Of a stretch of 64,000 bases of DNA, positions 34,589 through 43,476 are shown piece after piece. This stretch comes from UBA5314 sp964635975 (GTDB lineage: Bacteria; Bacillota; Syntrophomonadia; Syntrophomonadales; Syntrophomonadaceae). The notes under the pieces are model-generated. The model was not told where the DNA came from. It saw nothing but the letters and a program-made list of their open reading frames with translations, and did no database searches. The stretch's first letter is position 1. The number at the start of each line of letters is the position of its first letter. The stretch covers positions 1 through 64,000 of the forward strand of contig CAZWPO010000009.1 in NCBI GenBank assembly GCA_964635975.1. The letters are read 5' to 3'. Both the position numbers and the translations under genes were made by a program.

Positions 34589-34834
34589 TTACTTAAAGCT
34601 TTCGTCATCCGCTCCCAGGTTCTCATTGGCAATGCACAAATTAATTTCAGCCATTTCCAGATAGCCTTTTTTCATCTGTTCCATTAGCAACTGCTTCTTG
34701 TACTCCCCAAGATAAAACTTTAGGGCAACTCTCACCAGTTCGCTACGATTTATAGATTCTAATGCTGTAATATCATCAACTTCACATAGCAGATTCTCTG
34801 GGACGGTAACAATGATTCTTCTCGAGGCTGGCAA
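34589..34834 (-). CDS. mazE: MazE/EndoAI antitoxin, ribbon-helix-helix
   Basis: An 81-residue antitoxin. The N-terminal half, RRIIVTVPENLLCEVDDI followed by NRSELVRVALKFYL, is a ribbon-helix-helix DNA-binding domain. The helical tail, KKGYLEMAEINLCIANE, matches the toxin-binding part of Bacillus EndoAI. TTG at 34834 follows GGAGGTG by 6 bp. It lies 97 bp downstream of alr. Confidence 0.9.
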   Translation of the reverse strand: MPASRRIIVTVPENLLCEVDDITALESINRSELVRVALKFYLGEYKKQLLMEQMKKGYLEMAEINLCIANENLGADDESFK

Positions 34835-34931
34835 GGCGAGCACCTCCAAGGTAAATAGAAATATACCGCATAAACCTATTATAGGTGTTAGTTTGTCAAG
34901 CTCGCAAATCCAATAATTACATTCAAGCGGT

Positions 34932-36050
34932 TTACACGTAGATTCTGGGCACCCTGGAGCTTACTGCACATACCACTTCATAGTTGATGGTGCCAATAAT
35001 ACTGGCTATATCATCAGCCGTAATGCCATTTTCAGGCCTTCCAAAAAGAAGCACTTCATCTCCTTCCTGCACCCCATTGACTTCGCTCACATCAAACATA
35101 CACTGGTCCATGCATACTGTGCCAAGCAAAGGCACCCTCTGATTTCTGATAACAGCCCAACTTTTATTTGAGAGTAAACGGCTATATCCATCAGCGTAGC
35201 CAATAGGAACAGTGGCCACCCGTGTTTCTCTCGAGCAGCTATAGGTCCGGCCATAACTTATCGTATGGCCCGGGGGCAGGCTTTTGACAAAACTTACCCT
35301 GCTCTTAAGCTGCATGGCGGGAATGAGTTCAAAGCCTGGCGGATGCAGCCCTGGGTCAGGATACAATCCATACATGGCTATACCGGCTCGGACCATGTTG
35401 AACCTGGCTTCAGGTATTTGCATCAAAGCTGCGCTGTTGGAACAATGCTGCAAACCAAAACTCAATCCCTGGTCGGCCAGGTCGGCCAGCAGCTGCTCGA
35501 ACAGTTTAAGTTGCTCCATTGTAAAGGCTTTATCAGGCCAATCCGCAACCGCAAAATGTGTAAAAATACCTTCCAGTTTAAGCCCCGGCAGCTTCGCGAG
35601 CGTGTTTAGATGTTTTATGGTTTCCTTATTAACCGGAAATCCCAGCCGTCCCATCCCGGTATCGATCTTTATGTGCACCAGGGCAGGCTTCCCAATTTCC
35701 TCTGCTGCTCGGTCAAGCTCATAAGCCAGGCTGTTTTCAAAAACTGTTACTCGGATCCCTTCTTTTACAACTGTCGAAGCAAATTCTTTGGGAGTATAAC
35801 CCAGCACCAGAATAGGCAGATCGACTCCCGCTTCTCTAATAGTCATGGCTTCGTCAAGGCTGGCTACTCCTAAAAAGTCGATATTCTGCTGCCGGCAGAC
35901 CTCACACACTTCGAGAATACCATGACCATACGCGTTGGCCTTTACTACCGCCATGACTTTAGCCGGACGAGCAGCCTTTTGAATGCAGGCTAGATTATGT
36001 TTAATGGCTGCTAAATTTATTTCTGCCCAGGTTGGTCTTCTATTATCCAT
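34932..36050 (-). CDS. alr: Alanine racemase
   Basis: A 372-residue PLP enzyme that supplies D-alanine for peptidoglycan. The PLP Lys is in VVKANAYGHG, the catalytic Tyr in TISYGRTYSC, and VPIGYADGYSRLL and GTVCMDQCMFDV are typical. Its ATG overlaps the CBS gene stop by 8 bp. Confidence 0.97.
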   Translation of the reverse strand: MDNRRPTWAEINLAAIKHNLACIQKAARPAKVMAVVKANAYGHGILEVCEVCRQQNIDFLGVASLDEAMTIREAGVDLPILVLGYTPKEFASTVVKEGIRVTVFENSLAYELDRAAEEIGKPALVHIKIDTGMGRLGFPVNKETIKHLNTLAKLPGLKLEGIFTHFAVADWPDKAFTMEQLKLFEQLLADLADQGLSFGLQHCSNSAALMQIPEARFNMVRAGIAMYGLYPDPGLHPPGFELIPAMQLKSRVSFVKSLPPGHTISYGRTYSCSRETRVATVPIGYADGYSRLLSNKSWAVIRNQRVPLLGTVCMDQCMFDVSEVNGVQEGDEVLLFGRPENGITADDIASIIGTINYEVVCAVSSRVPRIYV

Positions 36051-36498
36051 TTCTTCTTACCAGTGCTTTCAGAATATCGCTACGGGTAATGATGCCTACC
36101 AGTTTGCCGTCCTTAACTACCGGCACCCGGTTCACCTCATTGCCCTGCATAATCCCCACAATTTCGTTTAAAGGAGTATCTTCTTCGACCACCACGATTT
36201 TCGGGGTCATTATCTCCCCAACCCGGGTGGCAGTATATTTTTTTAGTTCTTTACTGAGACGTATGGGATTCTCCAGAAAAATAATACTGTCAAATAGAGT
36301 AATATAGAATGGAACTTTCAGCTCTGTTGCTCTGATCATCAGGTCTTTTTCGGTGATGATCCCCAAGATATGCCCGGAAGAATCGACTACAGGCAATCCG
36401 CTAATTCCGTTCTCAACTAGAATTCGTGCTATATCCTCGAGATTATCATCAGGTCCTGCCACAATAACATCCTGAACCATGATATCTTTAGCCAGCAT
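36043..36498 (-). CDS. Two-CBS-domain protein
   Basis: A 151-residue protein made of a CBS pair: first DIMVQDVIVAGPDDNLEDIA with GISGLPVVDSSGHILGIITE, second GEIMTPKIVVVEEDTPLNEI with NRVPVVKDGKLVGIITRSDI. CBS pairs sense adenine nucleotides or SAM; the target is unknown. It overlaps alr and is 92 bp from nnr. Confidence 0.88.
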   Translation of the reverse strand: MLAKDIMVQDVIVAGPDDNLEDIARILVENGISGLPVVDSSGHILGIITEKDLMIRATELKVPFYITLFDSIIFLENPIRLSKELKKYTATRVGEIMTPKIVVVEEDTPLNEIVGIMQGNEVNRVPVVKDGKLVGIITRSDILKALVRRNG

Positions 36499-36590
36499 TA
36501 TAACTCCTCCTTTCTTTATGCTTTTAAATATACGTCAATGATTGCTGCTATTAATTTTAGCCTTCTCTACTATTAAAATGCTAAATCTCA

Positions 36591-38144
36591 TTAACTTGTT
36601 TCCAAGATTTTTAAAACTTCGGGAATACCCTGGATGAGATCGGCTGCCACCATTCCCCTCTCACCAAGCCGGCTGGCTGCTAAATCTCCACTCCAGCCAT
36701 GAATAAAAACCCCGGCAATGGCGGCATCCTGTGGTTTCAATCCCTGCGCGATAAGCCCGGTTATTATTCCACATAAAACGTCGCCGCTGCCAGCGGTCGC
36801 CATCCCAGGATTACCGTTGATGTTGATATAAACCTCACCGCCAGGAGTAGCAACCACGGTCCGGTTTCCTTTGAGGACTAATATTATGCCATGTTCAATT
36901 GCGAAGGCACGGGCAATGTCAATACGCCGGGACTGAAGTTCATCAATACTTTTACCAGTCAATCGAGCCATCTCCCCCGGATGAGGAGTCAATACCAGAG
37001 GCACCTGACGGTTTTTAAGAATAGCCGTGTTCCCTTGAAGGGCGTTTAGTCCATCAGCGTCAATGACTAATGGTATTCCTGCATTCTCAAGAATAAAAGT
37101 TATGATCCTATTTGCTTCTGTATAGCGCGATAATCCCGGCCCGACTGCGCATACCGATGAAGTCCCCAAAAGGTTTTCTATAGCCGGTATAGCTTCAGCA
37201 GATATAGAAGCCTCCATGGTTTCTGCTAAAGGTGCGCTCATGACCTCCATTAACGCGCTTGAAAATACCGGCACCAACGATTCCGGCAGGGCGGCAGTTA
37301 CCAGTCCTGCGCCGGTGCGCAGAGCAGAATACGCAGACATCATAACTGCTCCGGTCATGCCCAGGGAACCCCCTATAATAATAGCATGCCCGTAAGTCCC
37401 TTTATGGCTCTCCGGATCGCGCTTCCTTATCAGCGGCCTCACCCAGTTTTCATCGATTAGATTATTCTTGATACCGGCATCCTGCATCAAGGCGAGCGGA
37501 ATTGATATGTCTGCTACCGTTAGTGTGCCCACATAATCCAGTCCAGGTTTTACCAGAAGCCCCAGCTTGGGAAGGGCAAAGGTAACCGTGTGGCTGGCTC
37601 TAATAGCCTCCCCATGTATTTTACCTGTATCCGCTTCTAATCCGGAAGGAATATCAACTGATATCACCGGTATCTTGCTAAAGTTCATAATGGATACCAC
37701 CCGGGAATCAAATTCCTTCAGCGCCCCCTGGAAGCCGATGCCGTAGAGGGCATCTACCGCCAGATCGGATGAAAGCAAGCTCAGCATTAACAAATCTAGG
37801 CCGTTGTCATCACTCAGGGCATAAAACTTTGCGCCCATTCTGACCAGAATCTGATAGTTTATCATGGCGTCCGGACTGAGCTGGCCTTCGTCTCCCAGAA
37901 TAAAGATGTCAACCATCACACCCGAGTTTATCAAATGGCGGGCAGCCACCAAGCCATCGCCGCCATTGTTACCTTTGCCGGCTACTATCGTTACTTTTTT
38001 GCCCTGCGTCTGCCCTAGATATTCTTCAATGACCTCCACTGTTCTCAAACCGGCGTTCTCCATAAGAATGAGGCTGGGAATGCCATACTCACTGCTGGCG
38101 CGGTTGTCGATGTCTCTCATTTGCGCGGCATTAACAATTTTCAA
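36591..38144 (-). CDS. nnr: Bifunctional NAD(P)H-hydrate epimerase/dehydratase
   Basis: A 517-residue metabolite-repair enzyme that converts damaged NAD(P)HX back to NAD(P)H. The N-terminal YjeF_N epimerase domain (1-215) has MENAGLRTVEVI and GKGNNGGDGLVAARHL. The C-terminal ADP-dependent dehydratase (225-517) has GTYGHAIIIGGSLGMTGA, LTPHPGEMARL and the GSGDVLCGIITGL motif. TTG at 38144 has AAGGAGG 8 bp upstream and starts 4 bp after the acpS stop; the longer frame would overlap acpS. Confidence 0.95.
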   Translation of the reverse strand: MKIVNAAQMRDIDNRASSEYGIPSLILMENAGLRTVEVIEEYLGQTQGKKVTIVAGKGNNGGDGLVAARHLINSGVMVDIFILGDEGQLSPDAMINYQILVRMGAKFYALSDDNGLDLLMLSLLSSDLAVDALYGIGFQGALKEFDSRVVSIMNFSKIPVISVDIPSGLEADTGKIHGEAIRASHTVTFALPKLGLLVKPGLDYVGTLTVADISIPLALMQDAGIKNNLIDENWVRPLIRKRDPESHKGTYGHAIIIGGSLGMTGAVMMSAYSALRTGAGLVTAALPESLVPVFSSALMEVMSAPLAETMEASISAEAIPAIENLLGTSSVCAVGPGLSRYTEANRIITFILENAGIPLVIDADGLNALQGNTAILKNRQVPLVLTPHPGEMARLTGKSIDELQSRRIDIARAFAIEHGIILVLKGNRTVVATPGGEVYININGNPGMATAGSGDVLCGIITGLIAQGLKPQDAAIAGVFIHGWSGDLAASRLGERGMVAADLIQGIPEVLKILETS

Positions 38145-38148
38145 AAGG

Positions 38149-38520
38149 TCATCCTCCTTTTCTTGCCGTGGCCATTGCAATCGCCTGGGTCTCTGAATGA
38201 CTGAGACTAATTGCTATGGGGCCTATACCAGAATTACGGTGCTGCTGGTTAGCATTCCCGTGCAAAACCAGGTAGGGTTTTCCGCTGAAATCATTTAAGA
38301 TTTCGATGTCCCGAAACCCCACCCCTTTTAGCAGGCGGTAATCTAGTTTTTTTACTGCCTCTTTAGCTGCAAAGCGAACGGCCAACCCGGGGTAAGGGTT
38401 GGCTCTTATCCGGCAATACTCCAGTTCTGCCTCTGTGAATAACCTATTCAATATTTTGGGTGTTCTTTCGATGGTTTTTTTAAACCGTTCAATATCAACG
38501 ATATCTATTCCTGCCAGCAT
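38149..38520 (-). CDS. acpS: Holo-ACP synthase
   Basis: A 123-residue phosphopantetheinyl transferase that activates AcpP. It has GIDIVDIERFKK, FTEAELEYC, RFAAKEAVKK and SLSHSETQAIAMA. ATG at 38520 follows GGAG by 8 bp and gives the usual length; the frame upstream (to 38577) lacks homology. The order acpS-nnr-CBS-alr resembles that in many Bacillota. Confidence 0.95.
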   Translation of the reverse strand: MLAGIDIVDIERFKKTIERTPKILNRLFTEAELEYCRIRANPYPGLAVRFAAKEAVKKLDYRLLKGVGFRDIEILNDFSGKPYLVLHGNANQQHRNSGIGPIAISLSHSETQAIAMATARKGG

Positions 38521-38582
38521 GCTGCTCACTCCACTAACAGTCAATATACCAGAGCCTGCCAATACAGGCATCAGCATTCTTC

Positions 38583-39059
38583 TTATAACTTAGTATTAAT
38601 GAAATCACCTAGTTCTTCCTTTTCCTGATCAGTAAAAATTCTATTGACATCCAGGATTAGAAGCAGCCTTTCATTGATCTTGCCTATTCCGACCAGGAAT
38701 TCAGCCGAGATATCCCGAATAACAGCGGGTGGTCTCTCAATGTCAGCAGTTGACATCTGCAACACTTCGCTAACCTCGTCAACCATGATTCCAACCGTGT
38801 TCCCTGCAAGGTCTACTACCACACTACAAGAATCGTTCTCGTCTACGGATAGTAAATTAAAGCGTTTTTTCAAATTGATAATTGGGATAACCCTCCCACG
38901 CAAGCTGATAATTCCTTCCAAAAAATCAGGTGACCCTGGCAAACGGGTTGGCTTATTATTCTTGATTATTTCCTGAACTCTATTGATTGGAACTGCATAC
39001 TCGCAAACTGAATCAGACTGTTTCAGTTTGAATATTACCAACTGGATCTCTTGACTCAC
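38583..39059 (-). CDS. cheW: CheW-like chemotaxis coupling protein
   Basis: A 158-residue protein with the single CheW SH3-like domain: EYAVPINRVQEIIKN, LPGSPDFLEGIISLRGRVIP, GIMVDEVSEVLQM and FLVGIGKINERLLLILDV. It couples chemoreceptors to CheA, but no che or mcp genes are near, so it may serve another receptor-kinase unit. GTG at 39059 follows GGGAGG. Confidence 0.9.
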   Translation of the reverse strand: MSQEIQLVIFKLKQSDSVCEYAVPINRVQEIIKNNKPTRLPGSPDFLEGIISLRGRVIPIINLKKRFNLLSVDENDSCSVVVDLAGNTVGIMVDEVSEVLQMSTADIERPPAVIRDISAEFLVGIGKINERLLLILDVNRIFTDQEKEELGDFINTKL

Positions 39060-39256
39060 CAATATTCCTCCCTGAAATTCATATCTAGGCAGCAGTTTGA
39101 ATCCCATATGAAAATATATACATATAGATTAGCTGTTTTCCTTCATAAAAGTCCACTTTTCTTGAGTCGGGGCGGCAATAAAATGCCTTCAGGCATGATG
39201 ATATTTTACTGGGCGATCATAGAAGGGGAAAATAAGCTTACGCTGCAGGCCACTCC

Positions 39257-40933
39257 CTAGGAAATATCGCAACAGTCAAAGCTGGATTCCAAGCAGCGCT
39301 CTAATAAAATGTAAAGCTGCTCACTAGTGAATGGTTTGCTCAAATAATAGTTGCACCCAACTTCCAAACATTTTTCCACGTCACCGTTCATTGCATACGC
39401 GGTTAACGCAATAATCGGTATATGCCTCCACTGTTTTGTCCGGCGGATGATCCTGGTCGTTTCATAACCATTGAGAACCGGCATTTGCATGTCCATCAAA
39501 ATTAGATCCGGTACACTCTTCTCCAATAGGTTCAGACACCTTTGGCCGTTGTCTACTGCCATTACTTTACAGCCCAGGTCCTCCAGCATGTATTGGATGA
39601 GCTTCCGGTTTACCTTTATATCTTCAACAAGTATAATGGTCGGCCGGGAATCGAAGCGAGAACGGAAATCCGGGAACGAATAATCGCCACTTTTCTCTGA
39701 TATTCCATCAGCCAAAGTGCCTGCCTTTAATGGCAGTTTAAAGCAAAAACGTGATCCCCGGGGATGATTGGACTCACACCATATACACCCGCCCATTGCT
39801 TCTACCAGCTGCTTGCATATGGCCAGACCCAGACCGTTGCCGGGGTGCTCTCGGAGTCTATCTATCTGAACAAACGGCTCAAATATTCTCTCCATTTCAC
39901 TATTTTCCACACCCACGCCCGTATCCGACACAGAAATGCAGATCGTTAAATCACCGGTATTTAGAGATTCTTCTTCACGATATATGGAAACCTTAATACT
40001 GCCGGTATCAGTGTACTTGGCAGCATTAACCAGCAGATTGCTGAGCACCTGGCGTATTTTCATCTCATCACCGACAAAATGGTCTGGCAAGGCAAAATCA
40101 ATATCCAATTCCAGAGTTATATCTCGCCCTTTAAGCCCAGGCTGGATGAGAAGCATCACTTGCCTCACCAAATCCCGTATTTTAAAGGGATGTTTATATA
40201 TCTCAACAATCTGTGATTCTATTTTGGATATGTCAAGCAAATTATTAACCAGGGCTAGCAATTGATGGGCGCATGATTCAATGGTTTCCACGCTTTCCTT
40301 CTGACTCTCCTCCAAGGCGGCAAGTCCTAAACGCTCACAAAATCCTAGAATACCGAGCAGCGGAGTGCGTATCTCATGGCTTATATGGGCGACAAATTGA
40401 CTTTTTGCGATATTGGCATCTTGGGCGGCCTGCCGGGCTTGAACGAAATCACTAACATCATTCAAAACCACAATGTAAAACATTCCGTATCCGTCTAGCT
40501 GAACAGGGTTGAAGGAGATTTTTAAAGATGATATTTTGCCCTCGGGCAGCATATATCTTTCAATAAAAAACTCACCCCCACGCGCATCCCATGCCGCAGA
40601 AGAAAATACATCAGTAAGGATCCTGCTTTTTTCGCCTACCTGCTTATTCTTTCCTAGAAAAACTTCGGCTTCAGAATTGTAAGAAATGATCCTGCAATCT
40701 TGATCACACAGGATAATTGCTTGACCAATTAATGCCATGCTGTTTATCAATTCGATGATCTTAACTGGCAACTGATCCTGTCCCTTGATTACCGTTCCCT
40801 CTAATACCGTCGGCAGGTGATGATAATAAAGAACCTTTTGGGTTGTAGTTTTATTATCGATTTCCAAAGACGCCACACCGTTCCTCACTATTTCCCATAC
40901 CTGGAAATATGGTAGAATATTAAAAAAATGCAT
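39257..40933 (-). CDS. Hybrid sensor histidine kinase with PAS and C-terminal receiver
   Basis: A 558-residue soluble kinase without membrane segments. Order: about 55 residues of unassigned N-terminus, a PAS-like domain (55-165), HisKA with His186 in HISHEIRTP, an HATPase domain with GTGVENSEMERIFEP-type and GNGLGLAICKQLVEAMGG motifs, and a receiver domain with the acceptor Asp in DLILMDMQMPVLNG and Lys in LSKPFTSEQ. It would sense a cytosolic or redox signal and pass phosphate within the chain. It is divergent from the LytTR regulator at 41182. Confidence 0.9.
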   Translation of the reverse strand: MHFFNILPYFQVWEIVRNGVASLEIDNKTTTQKVLYYHHLPTVLEGTVIKGQDQLPVKIIELINSMALIGQAIILCDQDCRIISYNSEAEVFLGKNKQVGEKSRILTDVFSSAAWDARGGEFFIERYMLPEGKISSLKISFNPVQLDGYGMFYIVVLNDVSDFVQARQAAQDANIAKSQFVAHISHEIRTPLLGILGFCERLGLAALEESQKESVETIESCAHQLLALVNNLLDISKIESQIVEIYKHPFKIRDLVRQVMLLIQPGLKGRDITLELDIDFALPDHFVGDEMKIRQVLSNLLVNAAKYTDTGSIKVSIYREEESLNTGDLTICISVSDTGVGVENSEMERIFEPFVQIDRLREHPGNGLGLAICKQLVEAMGGCIWCESNHPRGSRFCFKLPLKAGTLADGISEKSGDYSFPDFRSRFDSRPTIILVEDIKVNRKLIQYMLEDLGCKVMAVDNGQRCLNLLEKSVPDLILMDMQMPVLNGYETTRIIRRTKQWRHIPIIALTAYAMNGDVEKCLEVGCNYYLSKPFTSEQLYILLERCLESSFDCCDIS

Positions 40934-41014
40934 TATTGGTTATTATACCCACTATTATATTTTTATACTTAGAAATCCAAATTCCTTCCCCGGAACACGA
41001 ACTACCTGAATAGC

Positions 41015-41056
41015 GACATGAACTGTTACAATTTGGACATGAACGGTTGAAATTTG
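41015..41056. promoter_or_regulatory. Tandem 21-bp repeats, probable LytTR binding site
   Basis: 41015-41035 and 41036-41056 match at 18 of 21 positions; both begin GACATGAAC and end AATTTG. The cores ACTGTTACA and ACGGTTGAA have GTT at 41025 and 41046, exactly 21 bp apart. LytTR proteins bind two direct repeats two helical turns apart. The site lies about 130 bp before the regulator gene. Confidence 0.6.
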
Positions 41057-41181
41057 AACATTTGCAGATTTTACGAAAACACCTACCCCGCTCCCTTATA
41101 TTGTATTATTTGTCATTTATATTTATTCTGCTTTGTTTTAAGCACCTGGTTATTACTACCTACTCCAAGGAGGCATTTGTT

Positions 41182-41919
41182 ATGTTAGAAGCATACATAC
41201 TTGAGGATGAAAGCTATACCCTGCGTTTTTTAGAAAAGATCATTGGAGATCATCCCCGCGTGGATATGGCACGAGGTTTCTCTTCCAGCCAGCTATTGAT
41301 GGAAGCCATAAACGATTCTTTGCCTGATGCAATTTTTCTTGACATTGAACTATCACCGGCTGAAGCAAAGAACGGCATCGATATAGCCCAGGATATTTAC
41401 GCCCGGAATCCTGAAATTAACCTGGTCTTTATAACCGGCTACTCAAGATACGCTATTGATTCATTTAGTGTGCATCCTTATGATTATCTGCTCAAGCCCC
41501 TCAACAAAGACAAACTTGCCCGAATCCTTCATGAACTGGCAGACAAAAAAGAAAGTCAACTGACACAAACACCCGTATTTGTGACTTCGGGAAAAACGGT
41601 CATTAAAACCGGTGACGGGCTGGCTTTCATTGATTGGGATGACGTTTTTTTCGTTGAAAAACAGGGGCGCAGAGCCCTGATCCATACAGATCGCGGGATA
41701 TGCAAGGTTCGCTGCGTGCTCGGCGAACTGGAACCAATTTTGCCGCCTCAGTTTATTCAGGCTCACAAGTCCTATTTGATTAACCGGGATAAAATATATC
41801 GCATCAAAGATCAGGGCAACCAGTCATTTGAAGTTCTTTTTTACGGCTATGAGCGCATGGCGCTAATGAGCCGGGCCAAATTCAGAGAATATCACGCTGA
41901 TTTTACGCCTTCGCTTTAG
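41182..41919 (+). CDS. LytTR-family response regulator
   Basis: A 245-residue regulator. The receiver domain (1-125) has acidic residues in ILEDES, the phosphoacceptor Asp54 in IFLDIEL and Lys in YLLKPLNKDK. The LytTR DNA-binding domain (135-245) has DDVFFVEKQGRRALIHT and the FIQAHKSYLINRDKI segment. ATG at 41182 follows AAGGAGG by 8 bp, so an upstream frame beginning at 41047 is not used. It faces away from the hybrid kinase. No LytS-type sensor is present, so the partner is uncertain. Confidence 0.92.
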   Translation: MLEAYILEDESYTLRFLEKIIGDHPRVDMARGFSSSQLLMEAINDSLPDAIFLDIELSPAEAKNGIDIAQDIYARNPEINLVFITGYSRYAIDSFSVHPYDYLLKPLNKDKLARILHELADKKESQLTQTPVFVTSGKTVIKTGDGLAFIDWDDVFFVEKQGRRALIHTDRGICKVRCVLGELEPILPPQFIQAHKSYLINRDKIYRIKDQGNQSFEVLFYGYERMALMSRAKFREYHADFTPSL

Positions 41920-41978
41920 ATGCTTCTTATTCATTGTAGAAATAGCTAAGATATTGTAAAATGAAGGTTAACTCAGGT

Positions 41979-42008
41979 TTGACAGAAAAATAGCAGGTTA
42001 AGTATAAT
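41979..42008 (+). promoter_or_regulatory. Consensus promoter of the T-box leader
   Basis: TTGACA (41979-41984) and TATAAT (42003-42008), spacer 18. Transcription would begin about 42015, just before Stem I of the T-box. Confidence 0.85.
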
Positions 42009-42024
42009 AAATGCAAAATACAAA

Positions 42025-42300
42025 ATGACGATGACTAGGAATATTAAGCTGGACCTTGGGCTACAGAGAACCGCTGATTGGTGTGAAGCGGTCGAAAAGG
42101 CAAGCTGAACTCATCCTGGAGTTGCCGACCGAAATCGTTTTGGAAAGTAGGCTCGGACGGACATTCCACCGTTAAAAGGAAGGGGCTTTCAGATCTTTAG
42201 ATCCTGCCTCATGATGGAGTGAACGGCATAGCCGTTAATTTGAGTGGTACCGCGGAGTTAAACCCTTCGTCTCAGAGTTCTGAGCGAAGGGTTTATTTAT
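42025..42300 (+). ncRNA. T-box riboswitch, CUC (Leu) specifier inferred
   Basis: Stem I opens with an AGGA strand (42037-42040) and an AGAGA apical motif (42065-42069) followed by GATTGGTGTGAAGCGG. On the returning strand the loop between AGCT and TCCT reads GAACTCA, so the triplet is CTC (42110-42112) followed by a purine. The antiterminator T-box element is GAGTGGTACCGCGG (42242-42255). The terminator is AACCCTTCG with CGAAGGGTT (42261-42293) plus a T-rich tail. CTC codes for leucine; the frame one base later would give a serine codon, but specifiers usually end in C. It controls the 2-oxoacid oxidoreductase operon that follows. Confidence 0.88.
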
Positions 42301-42424
42301 TGAGGTCAGGATGAAATACGCTTTAGGCAAGCTGCAATTATTGTTCATAGGGACACTTATGCTGTGTAATGAGAGCGGTTCTTAAATAAGTTATGTCCTC
42401 ATGTATATTAATTAGAGTTTTTTT

Positions 42425-42494
42425 GGTGTCTTAAGCACAGGGGCTAATCTGCTTCCATCTAAATCATCAGATTACATATGCCTCTGGCAGCACC
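42425..42494 (+). promoter_or_regulatory. Second structured leader before the oxidoreductase operon
   Basis: Nested complementary segments follow the T-box: GGTG (42425-42428) with CACC (42491-42494), and GGGGCTAATCTG (42440-42451) with CAGATTA (42468-42474) and GCCTC (42480-42484). It ends just upstream of the GAAGGAGGA ribosome site. No known RNA family recognised. The remaining 42301-42424 shows nothing definite. Confidence 0.4.
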
Positions 42495-42514
42495 AATGAA
42501 GAAGGAGGAACTAT

Positions 42515-43063
42515 ATGTTAGAATTACGAATCAACGGGTTTGGCGGGCAGGGCTCCGTTACCCTGGCTCACCTGTTGGCACAGGCGGCCCTGGAAAACGG
42601 TGAGCAGGGACAGGCCTTGCCTTTCTTCGGGGTGGAACGCCGCGGAGCGCCGGTAAGGGCAGCAGTGCGCATGTCCCCCACAACTATCCACGCCCACAGT
42701 CAATGCGAGCTGCCAGATTATGTAATCGTAATGAGCGAAAAGCTCACGGAGGCAGCGGTCAATGAAGGCATCTCTGAAAACGGCATCGTGATAATCAATG
42801 CTCCCCACGCCGCGACTGTGGAGAAGCACCCCACCTGGCAGGTGGATGCCGACTTCATCGCCCGTGAAGCCGGATTATTTTCCGCTGATGGCCCCATGAT
42901 CAATATTCCCCTGTTCGGAGCGGTGTGCCGGGTTCTAAACATCCCCCAGAATATCATGGAACAAACCATCCTTAATAAATGGCCAGGCACTGCCGGCGAG
43001 CGCAATCTAGGCCCTGCTGCCAAGGCTTTTAACGAGGTGAAGATATGTCCTCCGCTTCTTTAA
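42515..43063 (+). CDS. 2-oxoacid:ferredoxin oxidoreductase, gamma subunit
   Basis: A 182-residue subunit of a thiamine-diphosphate, iron-sulfur enzyme that interconverts 2-oxoacid plus CoA and acyl-CoA plus CO2, with ferredoxin as electron carrier. It starts LELRINGFGGQGSVTLAHLL and has PFFGVERRGAPVRAAVRMS, both typical of the gamma chain. ATG at 42515 follows AAGGAGGA. Gene order gamma-delta-alpha-beta is that of four-subunit pyruvate and branched-chain (VOR) enzymes; the substrate cannot be read directly. Confidence 0.92.
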   Translation: MLELRINGFGGQGSVTLAHLLAQAALENGEQGQALPFFGVERRGAPVRAAVRMSPTTIHAHSQCELPDYVIVMSEKLTEAAVNEGISENGIVIINAPHAATVEKHPTWQVDADFIAREAGLFSADGPMINIPLFGAVCRVLNIPQNIMEQTILNKWPGTAGERNLGPAAKAFNEVKICPPLL

Positions 43064-43214
43064 GCGATCGGGTCCCTATTAACCAACAGCAGTCGGCGGG
43101 CTCAAATCTCGCGCCTCGTTGCAGCAGTACCAAAGAGACTGCTCAGCAGTCTCCAGGCGCTTAAACTGGCATAGCCCGCTCTAATACTAGGATTAGTGAA
43201 AGGAATGGAAATAA

Positions 43215-43472
43215 ATGAAATCAGTTACTAAAGCATACCGGCCCGTTTCCTGGCCGATGAAAGGATCCGGCGGTGACACGGGTTCCTGGCGAACCCACCG
43301 CCCGGTCGTTGATCCTCAGATATGTACCAAATGCCAGTTTTGCTGGATATTTTGCCCGGAAGCGGTCATTGACCGCAAAGAAATTTCGATTGATTACCGC
43401 TACTGCAAGGGCTGCGGCGTATGCGCCATAGAATGCCCCACCGGCGCAATCAGCATGGAGAAGGAGGAGTAG
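43215..43472 (+). CDS. 2-oxoacid:ferredoxin oxidoreductase, delta (ferredoxin-like) subunit
   Basis: An 85-residue 2[4Fe-4S] protein with CTKCQFCWIFCPEAV and CKGCGVCAIECPTGAI. It carries electrons between the catalytic subunits and external ferredoxin. The gap of 151 bp from the gamma gene is unusually long for this operon type and holds no frame. Spacing to the alpha gene is 4 bp. Confidence 0.94.
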   Translation: MKSVTKAYRPVSWPMKGSGGDTGSWRTHRPVVDPQICTKCQFCWIFCPEAVIDRKEISIDYRYCKGCGVCAIECPTGAISMEKEE

Positions 43473-43476
43473 CAGT

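Noticed and set aside
34211..34834. MazEF as part of a mobile or defence island
   Set aside because: The alr-mazE-mazF order and the antitoxin tail match the conserved chromosomal EndoAI-EndoA system of Bacillota; there are no mobile genes nearby.
41047..41181. Membrane-anchored N-terminal extension of the LytTR regulator
   Set aside because: The frame is open and hydrophobic, but the strong ribosome site is at the ATG at 41182 and the upstream part overlaps the tandem repeats.
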